From Alphaproteobacteria bacterium (GTDB lineage: Bacteria; Pseudomonadota; Alphaproteobacteria; Rickettsiales; UBA998), in NCBI GenBank assembly GCA_021730835.1, contig JAKFYP010000087.1, positions 1 to 12,165 of the forward strand: 12,165 bases of DNA. Reading direction: 5' to 3'. The notes beneath the pieces were generated by a model, which saw only the letters and a program-made list of their open reading frames with translations, did not search any database and was not told where the DNA came from. Of this stretch, positions 11,055 through 12,165 are shown piece after piece. A program made the position numbers and the translations under genes. How positions within the stretch are numbered: the stretch's first letter is position 1; each line of letters begins with the position of its first letter.

Positions 11055-12165
11055 ATGACAACTCAGGCTTTGCTAAAAGAACAAACCGCGCCGCTTTCGC
11101 CCGGCATGCAGCAATATAGCGAGATAAAGCAGGAGCATACGGATTGCCTGCTGTTTTACCGCATGGGCGATTTTTATGAGCTGTTTTTTGAGGATGCCAT
11201 CAAAGCCTCGGAAATCCTCGATATTGCCCTGACCAAGCGCGGCAAGGCCTCGGGGGAGGATATCCCGATGTGCGGCGTGCCCTATCACGCCTGCGACCAA
11301 TATCTGGAAAAACTGATAGCCCACGGTGAGAAAGTCGCCATCTGCGAGCAGCTTGAGACGCCGGAGGAGGCCAAAAAGCGCGGCTATAAAGCCATCGTGC
11401 GGCGTGAGGTGGTGCGTATCGTCACGCCGGGGACGATCACCGAGGAGCGCCTGCTGGCCGCCGACAGCGCCAGTTATCTCGCCTGTCTGGCGCAGATTCG
11501 CGGGCAATGGGGACTGGCATGGGTGGAGATTACCACGGGCGAATTCGGGGTGATGGAGACTTCCCCGGAATCGCTTTCCGCTGATTTAGCCCGCCTCAGC
11601 CCGCGTGAATTATTGCTGGGTGAGGAGGAATGCGCGGGCGGCAGGTTGTCCGGGGCGCTGGCCGAGATGAAAGAGCGCATCACCCCGGTTCCCGGCAGCG
11701 CCCTGCACGGCAAGCGGGCGATGGAGCGCCTGCGGGAATATTTCGGGGTGGCGGCGCTGGATGCGTGGGGCGATCTCAGCCTTGCCGATCTGGCGGCTTG
11801 CGGGGCGCTGCTGGATTATATCGAACTGACGCAGAAGAATATGCCGCCGCGCCTCGATATGCCGCGCAAGCAGGCCTCGGCGGAGCATATGCAGATTGAC
11901 GCGGCGACACGGCGTAATCTTGAGTTGTGTCAGATGCTCTCGGGCAGTCGCAAGGGTAGCCTGCTGTCGGTGATTGACAAAACCTGCACGGCGGCGGGGG
12001 CGCGGATGATGGCCTCACACCTGATGAACCCGCTGACCGACGCGGCGCATATCAACCGGCGGCTGGATGCGGTTGCGTGGCTGAAGGACAACCTTGCGCC
12101 GCAACTTCAAAGCGAGGCGGGCAGGCGGGTAGGGGAAGGCATGACGCAAACCGTGCGCGAGGGGT
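11055..12165 (+). CDS. mutS: DNA mismatch repair protein MutS (5' part, runs off the window)
   Basis: The first 370 residues of MutS, which binds mismatches as a dimer and recruits MutL. Domain I is complete: LLFYRMGDFYELFF carries the Phe-x-Glu mismatch wedge (Phe40, Glu42), followed by LDIALTKRG, the GVPYH segment, AICEQ and VVRIVTPGT. Domain II (connector) and the start of domain III follow, with MQIDAATRRNLEL and the LSVIDKT and GARMM segments of the lever. The ATPase domain lies beyond the window. ATG 11055 is the first start after an in-frame TAA at 11043; the ribosome binding site is poor. The frame is open to the last base. Confidence 0.95.
   Translation, partial: MTTQALLKEQTAPLSPGMQQYSEIKQEHTDCLLFYRMGDFYELFFEDAIKASEILDIALTKRGKASGEDIPMCGVPYHACDQYLEKLIAHGEKVAICEQLETPEEAKKRGYKAIVRREVVRIVTPGTITEERLLAADSASYLACLAQIRGQWGLAWVEITTGEFGVMETSPESLSADLARLSPRELLLGEEECAGGRLSGALAEMKERITPVPGSALHGKRAMERLREYFGVAALDAWGDLSLADLAACGALLDYIELTQKNMPPRLDMPRKQASAEHMQIDAATRRNLELCQMLSGSRKGSLLSVIDKTCTAAGARMMASHLMNPLTDAAHINRRLDAVAWLKDNLAPQLQSEAGRRVGEGMTQTVREG

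Overview
The window looks like chromosome of an alphaproteobacterium. The evidence is the set of Coq7-type ubiquinone hydroxylase, DsbB, Mfd with a DEEQ helicase box, MutS, two tRNAs with encoded CCA ends, and the start of a Rickettsia-like isocitrate dehydrogenase. I cannot name the genus. Most housekeeping genes are GC-rich, while the left edge and the 2976-3929 gene are visibly lower in GC.

Layout. (1) 1-1465 is the edge of a decayed mobile element. It holds a serine recombinase gene broken near base 345, a complete tRNA-Leu(CAA) on the minus strand, and then a promoter-bearing 5' half of a second tRNA-Leu(CAA) cut in its anticodon loop. (2) 1540-3930 holds plus-strand genes: dsbB overlapping coq7, a small lipoprotein, and an unrecognised 317-residue helical protein. 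(3) 3935-4314 holds tRNA-Gly(CCC) followed by a 250-bp repeat element with terminal inverted repeats and several hairpins. (4) 4558-8355 is mfd, whose frame contains two in-frame insertions of repeat elements; the first is the same family as the 250-bp element next door. (5) 8355-8812 is a scar: a small ORF start and the first 54 codons of an icd-like gene face each other and both end at about 8445. (6) 8813-10940 is a minus-strand operon of a CmoA-like carboxy-SAM synthase followed by two paralogous membrane methyltransferases of the ICMT type. (7) 11055-12165 is the 5' part of mutS, divergent from that operon; both directions may share one palindromic -35 box.

How the genes work together. 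DsbB passes electrons from periplasmic disulfide formation to ubiquinone, and Coq7 makes ubiquinone, so their translational overlap makes functional sense. Mfd and MutS are DNA repair proteins but sit in separate units. The most unusual content is the repeat DNA translated inside mfd, the cmoA-like gene with membrane methyltransferases and no cmoB beside it, and the promoter-plus-half tRNA-Leu placed upstream of a complete isoacceptor next to recombinase remains.
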